Source: Pseudomonas aylmerensis
GTDB taxonomy: Bacteria > Pseudomonadota > Gammaproteobacteria > Pseudomonadales > Pseudomonadaceae
Assembly: GCF_001702265.1 (NCBI RefSeq)
Contig: NZ_MAUE01000010.1
Coordinates: forward strand, 124,001 to 188,000
Length of the DNA stretch: 64,000 bases
Direction: 5' to 3'
Numbering within the stretch: position 1 is the stretch's first letter; each line of letters starts with the position of its first letter. The notes beneath the pieces are model-generated. The model made no database searches and was not told the origin of the DNA. It saw only the letters and a list, made by a program, of their open reading frames with translations. Both the position numbers and the translations under genes were made by a program. Below are positions 39,717 through 47,991 of this stretch, one piece after another.

Positions 39717-40541
39717 ATGGACAGCAACAACGACTGGCGTCAGCGGCTCTACGTCATGGTTTTTCAAAGCGACACAGCGGCCGGCCGGCGCTTCGACAGC
39801 ACCTTGCTGCTGATCATCCTCGCCAGCCTGGTGATTGTGATCCTCGACAGTATCCAGACCGTCCACGACAACTACGCCGACGTGCTGGCCTATATCGAGT
39901 GGGGCTTCACCATCATTTTCGCCATCGAGTACGGCCTGCGCCTCTACTGCTCGCCCAAGCCGCTGCGCTATGCCTTCAGCTTCTATGGGCTGGTGGATTT
40001 GCTCGCCATCGTCCCCGGCATCCTCGCGCTGTATTACAGCGACGCCCAGTACCTGCTGATCATCCGCATCATCCGGATGCTGCGGATCTTCCGCGTGCTC
40101 AAGCTCAGCCCTTACCTCAAGCAGGCCAATTACCTGATGGCCGCGCTGCGCGGCAGCAAGCAGAAGATCGTGGTGTTCCTGGTCAGCGTGTGCACCCTGG
40201 TCACCGTATTCGGCACCTTGATGTACGTGATCGAAGGCCCGGAACACGGGTTTACCAGCATCCCCAAGGGCATCTATTGGGCGATCGTGACCCTGACCAC
40301 CGTGGGCTTTGGCGATATCGTGCCCAAGACCCCGCTGGGCCAGGTGATTTCGTCACTGGTGATGATCACCGGTTACTCGATCATCGCCGTGCCGACGGGG
40401 ATTTTTACCGCCGAACTGGCCAGTGCCATGCGCGGTGAGCAGCTGCAAACCGACTGCCCGGTGTGCAACAAGAACAGCCACGAGCCCAACGCGGCGTTCT
40501 GCTCGCGCTGTGGCAATGCGCTGTTTAAGAAAGTGGAATAA
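39717..40541 (+). CDS. Voltage-gated-type potassium channel with C-terminal zinc ribbon
   Basis: The 274-aa protein has six transmembrane helices of Kv type: S4 with regularly spaced arginines (IIRIIRMLRIFRVLKLSPYL, about 112-132), a pore loop with the selectivity filter TLTTVGFGD (about 196-204) and S6. The tail has CPVCNKNSHEPNAAFCSRCGNALF, two CxxC pairs forming a rubredoxin/zinc-ribbon-like element after a short linker. Start at 39717 is chosen because translation from there gives the family N-terminus (MDSNNDWRQRLYVMVF). It lies 31 bp after the urea transporter gene and may share its transcript. Confidence 0.88.
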   Translation: MDSNNDWRQRLYVMVFQSDTAAGRRFDSTLLLIILASLVIVILDSIQTVHDNYADVLAYIEWGFTIIFAIEYGLRLYCSPKPLRYAFSFYGLVDLLAIVPGILALYYSDAQYLLIIRIIRMLRIFRVLKLSPYLKQANYLMAALRGSKQKIVVFLVSVCTLVTVFGTLMYVIEGPEHGFTSIPKGIYWAIVTLTTVGFGDIVPKTPLGQVISSLVMITGYSIIAVPTGIFTAELASAMRGEQLQTDCPVCNKNSHEPNAAFCSRCGNALFKKVE

Positions 40542-40646
40542 GCAAAGTGCGTTTTAATCTTTAAGCGTCTATGCAGGCCCAGCTATAGTCGCTGGCAAAA
40601 TGCCCTCACTCAATCGATAACCTTCTCGAACAACAAGGAATGAGCA

Positions 40647-41651
40647 GTGAAAAAACTCGTTAGCGCCTCTCTACTGGCCGCCGGCCTTGCCCTGGCGGGC
40701 GCCGTCCAGGCAGCCCCGGTCACTCTGCTCAACGTCTCGTATGACGTGATGCGCGATTTCTACAAGGACTACAACGCCGCCTTCCAGAAACACTGGGACG
40801 CCGAGCACCCGAACGACAAGCTGACCCTGCAGATGTCCTTCGGCGGCTCCAGCAAACAAGCGCGCTCGGTGATCGACGGCCTGCCGGCTGACGTGATCAC
40901 CATGAACATGGCCACCGACATCAACGCCCTCGCCGACAATGGCAAGCTGGTGCCGGACAACTGGGTCACGCGCCTGCCGAACAACAGCGCGCCGTTCACC
41001 TCCGCCACGGTGTTTATCGTGCGCAAAGGCAACCCCAAAGCCCTGAAAGACTGGCCGGATCTGTTGAAAGACGGCGTGCAAGTGATCGTGCCCAACCCGA
41101 AGACTTCCGGTAACGGCCGCTACACCTACCTGTCGGCCTGGGGCTACGTGCTGAAAAACGGCGGCGACGAGAACAAGGCCAAGGCCTTTGTCGGCAAGCT
41201 GTTCAAGCAGGCACCTGTGCTGGACACCGGTGGCCGCGCCGCGACCACCACGTTCATGACCAACCAGATCGGCGACGTGCTGGTGACCTTTGAAAACGAA
41301 GCAGAAATGATCGCCCGCGAATTCGGCCGTGATCAGTTCGAAGTGATCTACCCAAGCGTCTCTGCCGAAGCCGAGCCGCCGGTGTCGGTGGTCGACAAAG
41401 TGGTCGAGAAGAAAGGCACCCGCGCGGCCGCCGAAGACTACCTGAAGTACCTGTGGTCGCCGGAAGGCCAGGAAATCGCCGCCAACAACTACCTGCGCCC
41501 ACGCGACGCGAAGGTACTGGCCAAGTACACCGACCGCTTCCCGAAAGTCGAATTCCTCTCGGTAGAGAAGACCTTCGGCGACTGGCGCACCGTGCAGAAA
41601 ACCCACTTCAATGATGGCGGTGTTTTCGACCAGATCTACAGCGGTCAATAA
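40647..41651 (+). CDS. cysP: Sulfate ABC transporter periplasmic binding protein (orphan)
   Basis: The 334-aa protein has signal peptide MKKLVSASLLAAGLALAGAVQA-APV and the sulfate/thiosulfate-binding features LNVSYDVMRDFYKDYN, SFGGSSKQARSVIDGLPADVITMN, PNPKTSGNGRYTYLSAWGY and TTFMTNQIGDVLVTFENEAEM. It starts with GTG at 40647, and AAGGAATGAGCA lies just upstream. A TATAGT at 40584-40589 is a likely -10 element. Permease and ATPase genes (cysT, cysW, cysA) do not follow, so this is an orphan binding protein that must feed a core encoded elsewhere. Confidence 0.9.
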   Translation: MKKLVSASLLAAGLALAGAVQAAPVTLLNVSYDVMRDFYKDYNAAFQKHWDAEHPNDKLTLQMSFGGSSKQARSVIDGLPADVITMNMATDINALADNGKLVPDNWVTRLPNNSAPFTSATVFIVRKGNPKALKDWPDLLKDGVQVIVPNPKTSGNGRYTYLSAWGYVLKNGGDENKAKAFVGKLFKQAPVLDTGGRAATTTFMTNQIGDVLVTFENEAEMIAREFGRDQFEVIYPSVSAEAEPPVSVVDKVVEKKGTRAAAEDYLKYLWSPEGQEIAANNYLRPRDAKVLAKYTDRFPKVEFLSVEKTFGDWRTVQKTHFNDGGVFDQIYSGQ

Positions 41652-41671
41652 CTGAACAAACGCAGCCCCGT

Positions 41672-41757
41672 GTGGGAGCTGGCTGGCCTGCGATGCAGAC
41701 ACCTCAACGTATCAGGCATACCGAGGTGATGCTGTCGCAGGCCAGCCAGCGCCTGCA
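41672..41757. repeat. REPIN, class B, degenerate
   Basis: Inverted pair with core GGGAGCTGGCTGGCCTGCGA at 41675 and the complementary arm ending about 41757; the 5' core differs from class B by one base (G for T in GGCTGG). Located between the convergent ends of cysP and the next gene. Confidence 0.75.
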
Positions 41758-41777
41758 TTGGGGGATGCGCCTGGCCC

Positions 41778-42392
41778 TTACATCGGCGGTGTCACGCCAT
41801 CTTTGCCGGCCGAGATAGCCTGCGCCGTCACCGTCCCGTCCGCGTCCTTCGCCGCAAACATCACCACCTTCACCCCCGGCTTGAGCAAGCTGCGGTCGCC
41901 TGGCTCCAGGTTGACGATCGGCACATCATCCGGCACCACGATCTTCTGCTCGCCCCCTTTGTATTTGACGGTCAACGTCCGCCCGTTGCTGACCACCAGG
42001 TCGCCGACCGTGCCGTTGGTCATACTGCTGCCTTCTTTGAGGTCGAACGCCCGGTGCCCGTCGCCCGTGCCGGCCATCGCCGGCGGGAACACATGCACTT
42101 CGAGGGCAGTCAGGGTGCCGTCGGCGTTGGGCATGGCAGCCGAGCCGATGTAGCTGCCGGGCTTGATCTCGTCGATCTTCGCCAGCGTTACGGCACGGAC
42201 CTGAGTGTCTTTTGTCAGGTGCACGGTGACGTCTTCACCACTGTTGACCTTGACGTGCATCGCGTCGCCGTCGATCGCCGTGATGGCGCCACGCACACCC
42301 ACGCGTGGGGCATCGGCCGCGTTCGCCAGGCCGACAGCCATGGCGGCGGCAAGGGTGGAAGCCAGGAGCATCTTGTTCAACGTGATCTTCAT
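41778..42392 (-). CDS. Secreted small protein of unknown function (DUF5666-like beta-rich)
   Basis: The 204-aa product has a signal peptide (MKITLNKMLLASTLAAAMAVGLANA-ADA) and a domain of alternating short strands: RGAITAIDGDAMHVKVNSGEDVTVHLTKDTQVRAV and later DLVVSNGRTLTVKYKGGEQKIVVPDDVPIVNLEPGD, resembling two OB/DUF5666-type repeats of periplasmic proteins. Function unknown. Start at 42392 preferred because it begins the signal peptide. It is single and divergent from the MFS gene. Confidence 0.7.
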   Translation of the reverse strand: MKITLNKMLLASTLAAAMAVGLANAADAPRVGVRGAITAIDGDAMHVKVNSGEDVTVHLTKDTQVRAVTLAKIDEIKPGSYIGSAAMPNADGTLTALEVHVFPPAMAGTGDGHRAFDLKEGSSMTNGTVGDLVVSNGRTLTVKYKGGEQKIVVPDDVPIVNLEPGDRSLLKPGVKVVMFAAKDADGTVTAQAISAGKDGVTPPM

Positions 42393-42570
42393 CGCAATGG
42401 ATTTCCTGTTTCGGCAGTTGTGTCTGAATGTATCATTGCCGTTCGACGCGAAAGTTAACGTTTCAGTCATTAATTCCCGGCATGAGTGTTATCACCACCA
42501 GCGGCCTACTCGCCGTTGCACCTTGTCTCTACTCTCGCTCGCCTACTTCCTCCGCTTTTATGAGAACACC

Positions 42571-43767
42571 ATGAACGCTACCTCACACCCTACAACCACC
42601 ATGACCCGCGCGATGGTGATGCTGTTTGCGTTCTGCTGCGGCGCCATCGTCGCCAACATCTACTACGCGCAGCCGATCATCGAACTGATCGCACCGGACA
42701 TCGGCCTCACCCCGGCGATGGCCAGCCTGATCGTGTCCCTGACGCAAATCGGTTATGCCCTCGGCCTGTTTTTCCTGGTACCGCTGGGCGACCTGCTGGA
42801 AAACCGCAAGCTGATGATCACCACCACCGTGGTGGCCATTGCGAGCCTGCTGGGCGCAGCCTTCACCGAGCAGCCGAACCTGTTCCTGCTGGTGTCGTTG
42901 CTGATCGGCTTCAGTTCGGTGTCGGTGCAAATCCTGATCCCGCTGGCCGCCCACCTGGCACCCGCCGAATCCCGTGGCCGGGTGGTGGGCAGCATCATGG
43001 GCGGGCTGCTGCTCGGCATTCTGCTGGCGCGGCCGGTGTCCAGCGTGGTCGCGGACCACTTCGGCTGGCGGGCGATGTTCATGGCGGCGGCCGCGTTGAT
43101 GGCGTTCATCAGCGTGGTGCTGATGCTGACCATCCCCAAACGCCAGCCTGACCACAGCGCCAGCTATGGCCAACTGCTCGGCTCGCTCGGCACCTTGTTG
43201 CGTGAACAACCCCTGCTGCGCCAACGTGCGTTCTACCAGGGCTGCATGTTTGCCACCTTCAGCCTGTTCTGGACCGCCGCACCGCTGGAGCTGGCGCGCA
43301 ATCATGGGCTGAGCCAAAGTGAGATCGCGTTGTTCGCACTGGTCGGTGCCCTGGGTGCCATCGCTGCGCCCATCGCCGGCCGCCTGGCCGATGCCGGCCA
43401 CACTCACCGCGCCTCACTGCTGGCCATGCTGTTTGCCGTGTTGAGCTTCCTGCCAGCCTTCGTGCACCCGCTGTACAGCGTGATCGGCCTGGCGGTGACC
43501 GGCGTGGTCCTGGACTTCTGCGTGCAGATGAACATGGTCCTCGGCCAACGCGCGATCTATGCCCTCGACGCCAACAGCCGCAGCCGCCTCAACGCGTTGT
43601 ACATGACCAGCATCTTCATCGGCGGCGCCTTCGGCTCGGCGATTGCCAGCAGCGTCTACGAGCACGGTGGCTGGCTGGGCGTGATGCTGGTGGGCAGTGC
43701 GTTCCCGCTGGTGGCGCTGTTGCGCTTCCTGAGCGCTTCGCGCCAGGTCACGGTCGCCACGGCCTGA
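42571..43767 (+). CDS. MFS transporter (DHA1-type)
   Basis: The 398-aa, 12-helix major facilitator begins with MVMLFAFCCGAIVANIYYAQPIIELIAPDIGLTP and has the loop 2-3 motif PLGDLLENRKLM, MFAT...WTAAPLELARN, and LDFCVQMNMVLGQRAIYALDANSRSRLNALYMTS. It resembles the transporter at 60206-61411, so the two are distant paralogs of the same subfamily. Substrate unknown. The longer frame upstream was rejected because ATG 42571 begins a normal N-terminus. Confidence 0.85.
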   Translation: MNATSHPTTTMTRAMVMLFAFCCGAIVANIYYAQPIIELIAPDIGLTPAMASLIVSLTQIGYALGLFFLVPLGDLLENRKLMITTTVVAIASLLGAAFTEQPNLFLLVSLLIGFSSVSVQILIPLAAHLAPAESRGRVVGSIMGGLLLGILLARPVSSVVADHFGWRAMFMAAAALMAFISVVLMLTIPKRQPDHSASYGQLLGSLGTLLREQPLLRQRAFYQGCMFATFSLFWTAAPLELARNHGLSQSEIALFALVGALGAIAAPIAGRLADAGHTHRASLLAMLFAVLSFLPAFVHPLYSVIGLAVTGVVLDFCVQMNMVLGQRAIYALDANSRSRLNALYMTSIFIGGAFGSAIASSVYEHGGWLGVMLVGSAFPLVALLRFLSASRQVTVATA

Positions 43768-43773
43768 TCGCCC

Positions 43774-44178
43774 TCAGGAGCGCACCAGCTTCTCCAAGGC
43801 CGCGTCCGCCAGGAATGACGAGCGGCTTTTGACCTTGTGCTCGCGCACATAACGGTCGATGCGCTGGATGACATAACCGGGCAAGGTCACGTTGACCTTC
43901 TCGGTCTTGCCCAGATAGGGCGAGATGTCCAACTCGAGCATGCCCCAGCCCATCCCGGCGTAGTCTTCATGGGCGTGATGATTGGCCACCGACGTGGGCA
44001 TCGGAATCGGCCCACCTTCGGCGGCGATTTCTTGCAGCATGATGTGCGCGACTTCCACGGCGGCGTTGTACGCCTCTTCGAAACTGTCCCCAGCGGTGAC
44101 CGCGCCTGGAATATCGGGGATCTGAATACCGGTGGCGGTAAAGTCATCGCCCCATTCGATACAGATTGGGTATTGCAT
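43774..44178 (-). CDS. hicB: HicB family antitoxin
   Basis: The 134-aa protein has the HicB N-terminal partial RNase H-like fold (YPICIEWGDDFTATGIQIPDIPGAVTAGDSFEEAYNAAVEVA) that blocks the toxin, and a C-terminal ribbon-helix-helix DNA-binding domain (KVNVTLPGYVIQRIDRYVREHKVKSRSSFLADAALE). The RHH domain makes it the likely autorepressor. It lies 11 bp after hicA and ends 7 bp from the converging MFS gene. Confidence 0.93.
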   Translation of the reverse strand: MQYPICIEWGDDFTATGIQIPDIPGAVTAGDSFEEAYNAAVEVAHIMLQEIAAEGGPIPMPTSVANHHAHEDYAGMGWGMLELDISPYLGKTEKVNVTLPGYVIQRIDRYVREHKVKSRSSFLADAALEKLVRS

Positions 44179-44189
44179 GAATGCTCTCC

Positions 44190-44378
44190 TTAGAACTGAA
44201 ACAGCCCGGCGCGTTTCCTGATGCTTCTGACGGTGCCCAGCGGCAGGTCCTTCTTGGGGTGCGGCACCGGGATCGTGTACGGGTTATAGCGGTGAGTAAA
44301 AATGTGATGACTGCCCGTGACCCGATCCAGCACCCAACCCGCCTCTTGCAGCTCCTTGATCAATAGCCTGCTTTGCAC
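44190..44378 (-). CDS. hicA: HicA family mRNA interferase toxin
   Basis: The 62-aa protein is a typical HicA: double-stranded RNA-binding-like fold with the catalytic histidine in VTGSHHIFTHRYNP (His24) and the PVPHPKKDLPLGTVRSIRKRAGL tail. It starts with GTG at 44378 preceded by AAGGAGG, the strongest ribosome-binding site in this area. It is the upstream gene, as is usual for hicAB, and its promoter overlaps a palindromic operator (44409-44424). Confidence 0.93.
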   Translation of the reverse strand: MQSRLLIKELQEAGWVLDRVTGSHHIFTHRYNPYTIPVPHPKKDLPLGTVRSIRKRAGLFQF

Positions 44379-44405
44379 CGCAGCCTCCTTGGCTTGGTCG
44401 GAATA

Positions 44406-44434
44406 AAAATAACCCTAGAGTTATCTTTACTCAA
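44406..44434 (-). promoter_or_regulatory. hicAB promoter with HicB operator candidate
   Basis: On the minus strand TTGAGT (44429-44434) and TATTTT (44406-44411) are spaced 17 bp, and the 16-bp near-palindrome ATAACCCTAGAGTTAT (44409-44424) lies across the spacer and the -10. That is where an RHH antitoxin would repress. Confidence 0.65.
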
Positions 44435-44604
44435 GCACAGAATCAGGGATCCCGACTGGCGGCTGTTTTACCGGATGTTGGTATTGCACGCGTTCATTCC
44501 CTCAACGCATAAATCCTATGCCCGGCACCCCGCTTCTACCCCCGCACTGACGCGCCCATCATCCCCTCCAGCCAAGCCGGCTCATCTCCCGAGGGACTAC
44601 CGCC

Positions 44605-45261
44605 ATGACACTTCAAGCCACACTTGATGCCTTCCGCGCTGACTTCAAAGCGGGCAAGCCGCCCTACAACGCGCCCGCGCATATCCATCCGATCATGGAG
44701 CGCGCCACCGCCGAGCTGATCGCCAGCGGTGCAGCACAACGTGCCCTCAAGGTGGGAGACAAAGCGCCGCTGTTCAGCCTCAAGGACGCCGAGGGCAACG
44801 CGGTGTCCTCGGCCAGGCTGCTGGCCCAGGGGCCGCTGGTGCTGACGTTCTACCGAGGTGTGTGGTGCCCGTACTGCACTATGGAACTGCAGGCGTTGCA
44901 GGCGTTTCTGCCGACACTGACAGCGGCCGGCGCCCAGTTGCTGGCCCTGTCGCCGCAAACGGCCGCCAACAGCCGCAAATCCACGCGCATTGCCGCGCTG
45001 GGGTTCCCGATCCTCAGCGACACCCACAACGACGTCGCCGATGCGTTCGGGCTGCGCTTTCAATTGCCGGATTATTTGATCGAACTCTACAAGGCGCTGG
45101 GCAACAACCTGCCGCTGATCAACGACGATCCGGCCTGGACACTGCCCATGCCCGCCCGCTATGTGATCGGCCAGGACAGCGTGATTCGTTACGCCGAGGT
45201 CAACCCGGATTACACTCAACGCCCGGAACCCTCGGCGCTGCTCGACGCCCTCACCCGATAA
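44605..45261 (+). CDS. AhpC/TSA-family peroxiredoxin-like protein
   Basis: The 218-aa thioredoxin-fold protein has the redox motif FYRGVWCPYCTMEL (Cys88 and Cys91), so it looks like a CxxC-type peroxiredoxin rather than a classic typical 2-Cys enzyme. An N-terminal helical region of about 45 residues (FRADFKAGKPPYNAPAHIHPIMERATAEL) precedes the fold. It is followed 14 bp later by a LysR regulator in the same direction, suggesting co-transcription. Physiological substrate is not known. Confidence 0.85.
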   Translation: MTLQATLDAFRADFKAGKPPYNAPAHIHPIMERATAELIASGAAQRALKVGDKAPLFSLKDAEGNAVSSARLLAQGPLVLTFYRGVWCPYCTMELQALQAFLPTLTAAGAQLLALSPQTAANSRKSTRIAALGFPILSDTHNDVADAFGLRFQLPDYLIELYKALGNNLPLINDDPAWTLPMPARYVIGQDSVIRYAEVNPDYTQRPEPSALLDALTR

Positions 45262-45275
45262 CCCAAGGACACCCG

Positions 45276-46157
45276 ATGGACCGTCTTACCGCCATGGAAA
45301 CTTTCGTCCACGTTGTCGAAACCGGTTCGTTCTCGGCCGCTGCCAAGCGCCTGGGCATCGGCCAGCCCGCCGTGTCCAAGAGCATCGCGCAATTGGAAGC
45401 ACGCCTGGCGGTGCGCCTGGTGTTGCGTTCGACCCGTGGCCTTACGCCCACCGAGGCAGGCCTGGCGTTTTTCGAGAAAGCCCGGCGCGCCATCGACGAA
45501 GCCAACGAGGCCGACGACGCCGCCCGGGGAGCCGGCGCCGGGCTGTCGGGCAACCTGCGTATCAGCGCAGCGGTGACCTTCGCCCGCATGCATATCATTC
45601 CGCACCTGGGCGCGTTCCTGGAGCAGTACCCGGGGGTGAATGTCGACGTGGTGCTCGATGACCGCACGCTCAATCTGGTGGAAGAAGGCATCGACGTCGC
45701 CCTGCGCATGGGCAACCTGGATGACTCCAGCCTCACGGCGCGCAAGATCGGTGAATCACCCTGCGTGATCCTCGGCACGCCGGCCTACTTCGAACGCTTC
45801 GGCGAGCCCGCCACCCCGGCGGACTTGCTGCAGCACCAGGCGATCATCTACACCCGAGGCGAAGGCTCGCACTGGAACTTTACCCAAGGCGACACGCATT
45901 ACCCGCTCGTTGCCCATGGCCGCGTGCGCGTGACGGCGGCGGAAGGCGTGCGCGCCGCCGTACTGAGCCATCTGGGCCTGACGCTGTCTTCCAGCTGGAT
46001 GTTCGCGCCGGAGCTGGCCAGCGGCGAGGTCAAGCGCGTGCTGGCGGACTGGCATTTGCCGCCCCGGGATTTGTGGGCAATATTCCCCACCGGCCGGATG
46101 GCGAGCGCCAAGGCACGCGCGTTTGTGGAGTATGTCGAAGCGCTGATCAACGCCTGA
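45276..46157 (+). CDS. LysR-family transcriptional regulator
   Basis: The 293-aa regulator has an N-terminal winged HTH (MDRLTAMETFVHVVETGSFSAAAKRLGIGQPAVSKSIAQLEARL, residues 1-44) and a type 2 periplasmic-binding-like effector domain with LRISAAVTFARMHIIPHLGAFLEQYPGVNVDVVL. It lies immediately downstream of the peroxiredoxin-like gene, which is a candidate target. Its last 11 bp overlap the 3' end of the converging metalloprotease gene. Start at 45276 is the family start. Confidence 0.9.
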   Translation: MDRLTAMETFVHVVETGSFSAAAKRLGIGQPAVSKSIAQLEARLAVRLVLRSTRGLTPTEAGLAFFEKARRAIDEANEADDAARGAGAGLSGNLRISAAVTFARMHIIPHLGAFLEQYPGVNVDVVLDDRTLNLVEEGIDVALRMGNLDDSSLTARKIGESPCVILGTPAYFERFGEPATPADLLQHQAIIYTRGEGSHWNFTQGDTHYPLVAHGRVRVTAAEGVRAAVLSHLGLTLSSSWMFAPELASGEVKRVLADWHLPPRDLWAIFPTGRMASAKARAFVEYVEALINA

Positions 46158-47643
46158 CAACGTTCAGCACTAACTGCAGCAAGGTCGAAAGCGTCGTAGC
46201 GAGCATTTCGCTTAACACTGAAATCATGCCTGCCGTCGGATCAAGCGGTGCCGGTAGCGGTGGTGCGGGTGCGGGCACGGGTGCTGGCGTCGGCGCCGGT
46301 ACCGGTGCTGGCACGACCTTCGGCACCGTTTGCCCCTGCCACAGCACATCCTCCGGCTTGATCTGGCCCATGCTCTTGACCATGAAGCCGGCATTGCCCG
46401 TGCCCTTCAGGTCGATCTCCAGGCTTGAACGACCCGTGGCAGTGTCATGCTTGAGCACAGCCTCCCCGGCCCGCCCACTGAACCGGTCAGTAAACATCAG
46501 GGCTCCGACCCCCGCCTCTCTCAAGGCGCCCGAGACATCGAGCCTGTCGACCCCGGTGGTGAAGTCCTCGATCACGTCCGGCTGCTGCGGTGTGGAGTCA
46601 CTGGCCTTGTCGTAGATAAACGTATCCGCGCCCCCACCGCCGCGCAATGTGTCGGCCCCCGCACCGCCCTTGAGCCGATTGTTCGCGTCATTGCCCGTCA
46701 ACACATCCCGTCCGGCGCCGCCGATGGCGTTCTCAACCGTACAGCCTTTGGCGATGGAGACATTGCCCTTCAAGCCACCCACATCGGAAAACGACTCGGC
46801 CTTCAGGCTGATGTTCTGGTTCTGGGCAAACCCGGAAAAATCCAGGGTATCGTCCCCCCCGCCATCCCAGACGCAGAAGATCGGTTTGTCCGTGGCGCTC
46901 TTGAGGGTCATGGCTTCGCGCTCGGTATTGGAGTTGAAGCCATAGGTGGTGTCGGTCTTGCGGGTCTGGTGATTGGCCCCATACAGCCGCTGCACCGCGG
47001 CAATGTCATCCATCATCGGCGCGCTGGGGTTGCAGTGGCGAAAATCGTGACCGGCCTGATGCTTTTCAGACCAGTAGCTCATGACACTGCGCGCCTTGGT
47101 GTCACCGGCATACACAGCGCTCTTGTCATAAGTGGAATCACCGCCATTGTAGTTACCCGGATGCTGCAGGCCGATGGCGTGTCCGATTTCATGCACGGCG
47201 GTGAGCGAAAAGTGGCTGTCCAGCCCCGGCGAACTGCCTGATTTCAATGTGCCAATCGTCGCGGTGGTGCTGCTGGTGGCGCGCGTGGGTGAGATGGCGA
47301 CGCCACGGTCTCCACGTGGGTTGTTCCTGACGTGAACCGTGCAGTCCGCACCTGCCGCCCGCTCCTTGAAACTGATATTGGCCACGTCCTGCCAGGACTG
47401 CGCGGCCTGGCGCACACGTTGCTGCTGCGCAGCAGAGAAAGTGGGATCGACGGTGTAGGAAAGATCTATCTTGTTGTCGTTATTGCGGTCGTGAAAGTGC
47501 AGGTTATCGCGGGTGATGTGCTTGCCCGCCTGGTCGGTGGTGTAGGTCGGTTTGCCGCTGGCGCCCACGCCAAACGGTCCGGGATCGGCAAGCGGCAAGG
47601 TTTGCTGTGGGGGTGTACGCGATAAAGACTCAGAACTGATCAT
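46147..47643 (-). CDS. Serralysin-family (M10) secreted zinc metalloprotease with C-terminal extension
   Basis: The 498-aa protein begins without a signal peptide, as expected for a type I secreted protease. The zinc site is HEIGHAIGLQHPG (His151, Glu152, His155, His161) and the Met-turn is SVMSYWS (187-193) with the Tyr ligand. RTX nonapeptide repeats (GGAGRDVLTGNDANNRLKGGAGADTLRGGGGADTF, 308-342) bind calcium, followed by the M10 C-terminal domain (to about 436). Beyond that a Pro/Ala-Pro linker (444-468) and a hydrophobic helix (about 472-496) end in VVRR; known serralysins such as AprA stop at the domain. No T1SS genes or inhibitor lie nearby. Confidence 0.88.
   Translation of the reverse strand: MISSESLSRTPPQQTLPLADPGPFGVGASGKPTYTTDQAGKHITRDNLHFHDRNNDNKIDLSYTVDPTFSAAQQQRVRQAAQSWQDVANISFKERAAGADCTVHVRNNPRGDRGVAISPTRATSSTTATIGTLKSGSSPGLDSHFSLTAVHEIGHAIGLQHPGNYNGGDSTYDKSAVYAGDTKARSVMSYWSEKHQAGHDFRHCNPSAPMMDDIAAVQRLYGANHQTRKTDTTYGFNSNTEREAMTLKSATDKPIFCVWDGGGDDTLDFSGFAQNQNISLKAESFSDVGGLKGNVSIAKGCTVENAIGGAGRDVLTGNDANNRLKGGAGADTLRGGGGADTFIYDKASDSTPQQPDVIEDFTTGVDRLDVSGALREAGVGALMFTDRFSGRAGEAVLKHDTATGRSSLEIDLKGTGNAGFMVKSMGQIKPEDVLWQGQTVPKVVPAPVPAPTPAPVPAPAPPLPAPLDPTAGMISVLSEMLATTLSTLLQLVLNVVRR
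46255..46312. repeat. GC-rich short tandem repeat encoding the Pro/Ala linker
   Basis: A run of GGTGCGGGTGCGGG-like hexamer/12-mer units encodes (VPAPTPAP)n in the metalloprotease. Such slippage-prone DNA could change linker length between strains. Confidence 0.6.
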
Positions 47644-47991
47644 GGGAATTTGCGCTCTTTTTAGAGGATAAATGAGCCAGACACGTGAGCATCGGCTGAT
47701 TGAATTTCCCTGCAAAAATGAGTGCGCAACAGCCTTTATTTAGTTCGTCCTGAAACAGCGCGGCGTGGGGCAACACCTGCTAAAACACGCGAAAAAACAC
47801 TTGCACTTCAAAAAACCAGACACACATGGGCGAGGCTGAAAACCTGTTGATTCCACGCGATAAAAATATAAACCCACACAATTGACCGGCACTTACTGCT
47901 TCAAAGCCGCCCTGACACGGATACATTCGCTCAACTTTTTCATGGCGGTTTTCCCGTGGGCCAGGACCTTGCCGCTTGACAGGCGCCTGCG
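47644..47991. other. Intergenic region upstream of the metalloprotease gene
   Basis: The 348 bp separate the protease start from the converging phnP end. There are AT-rich stretches around 47660-47890, but I see no convincing promoter, repeat or conserved small gene; the 93-aa open frame at 47780-48061 lacks gene-like features. Confidence 0.5.
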
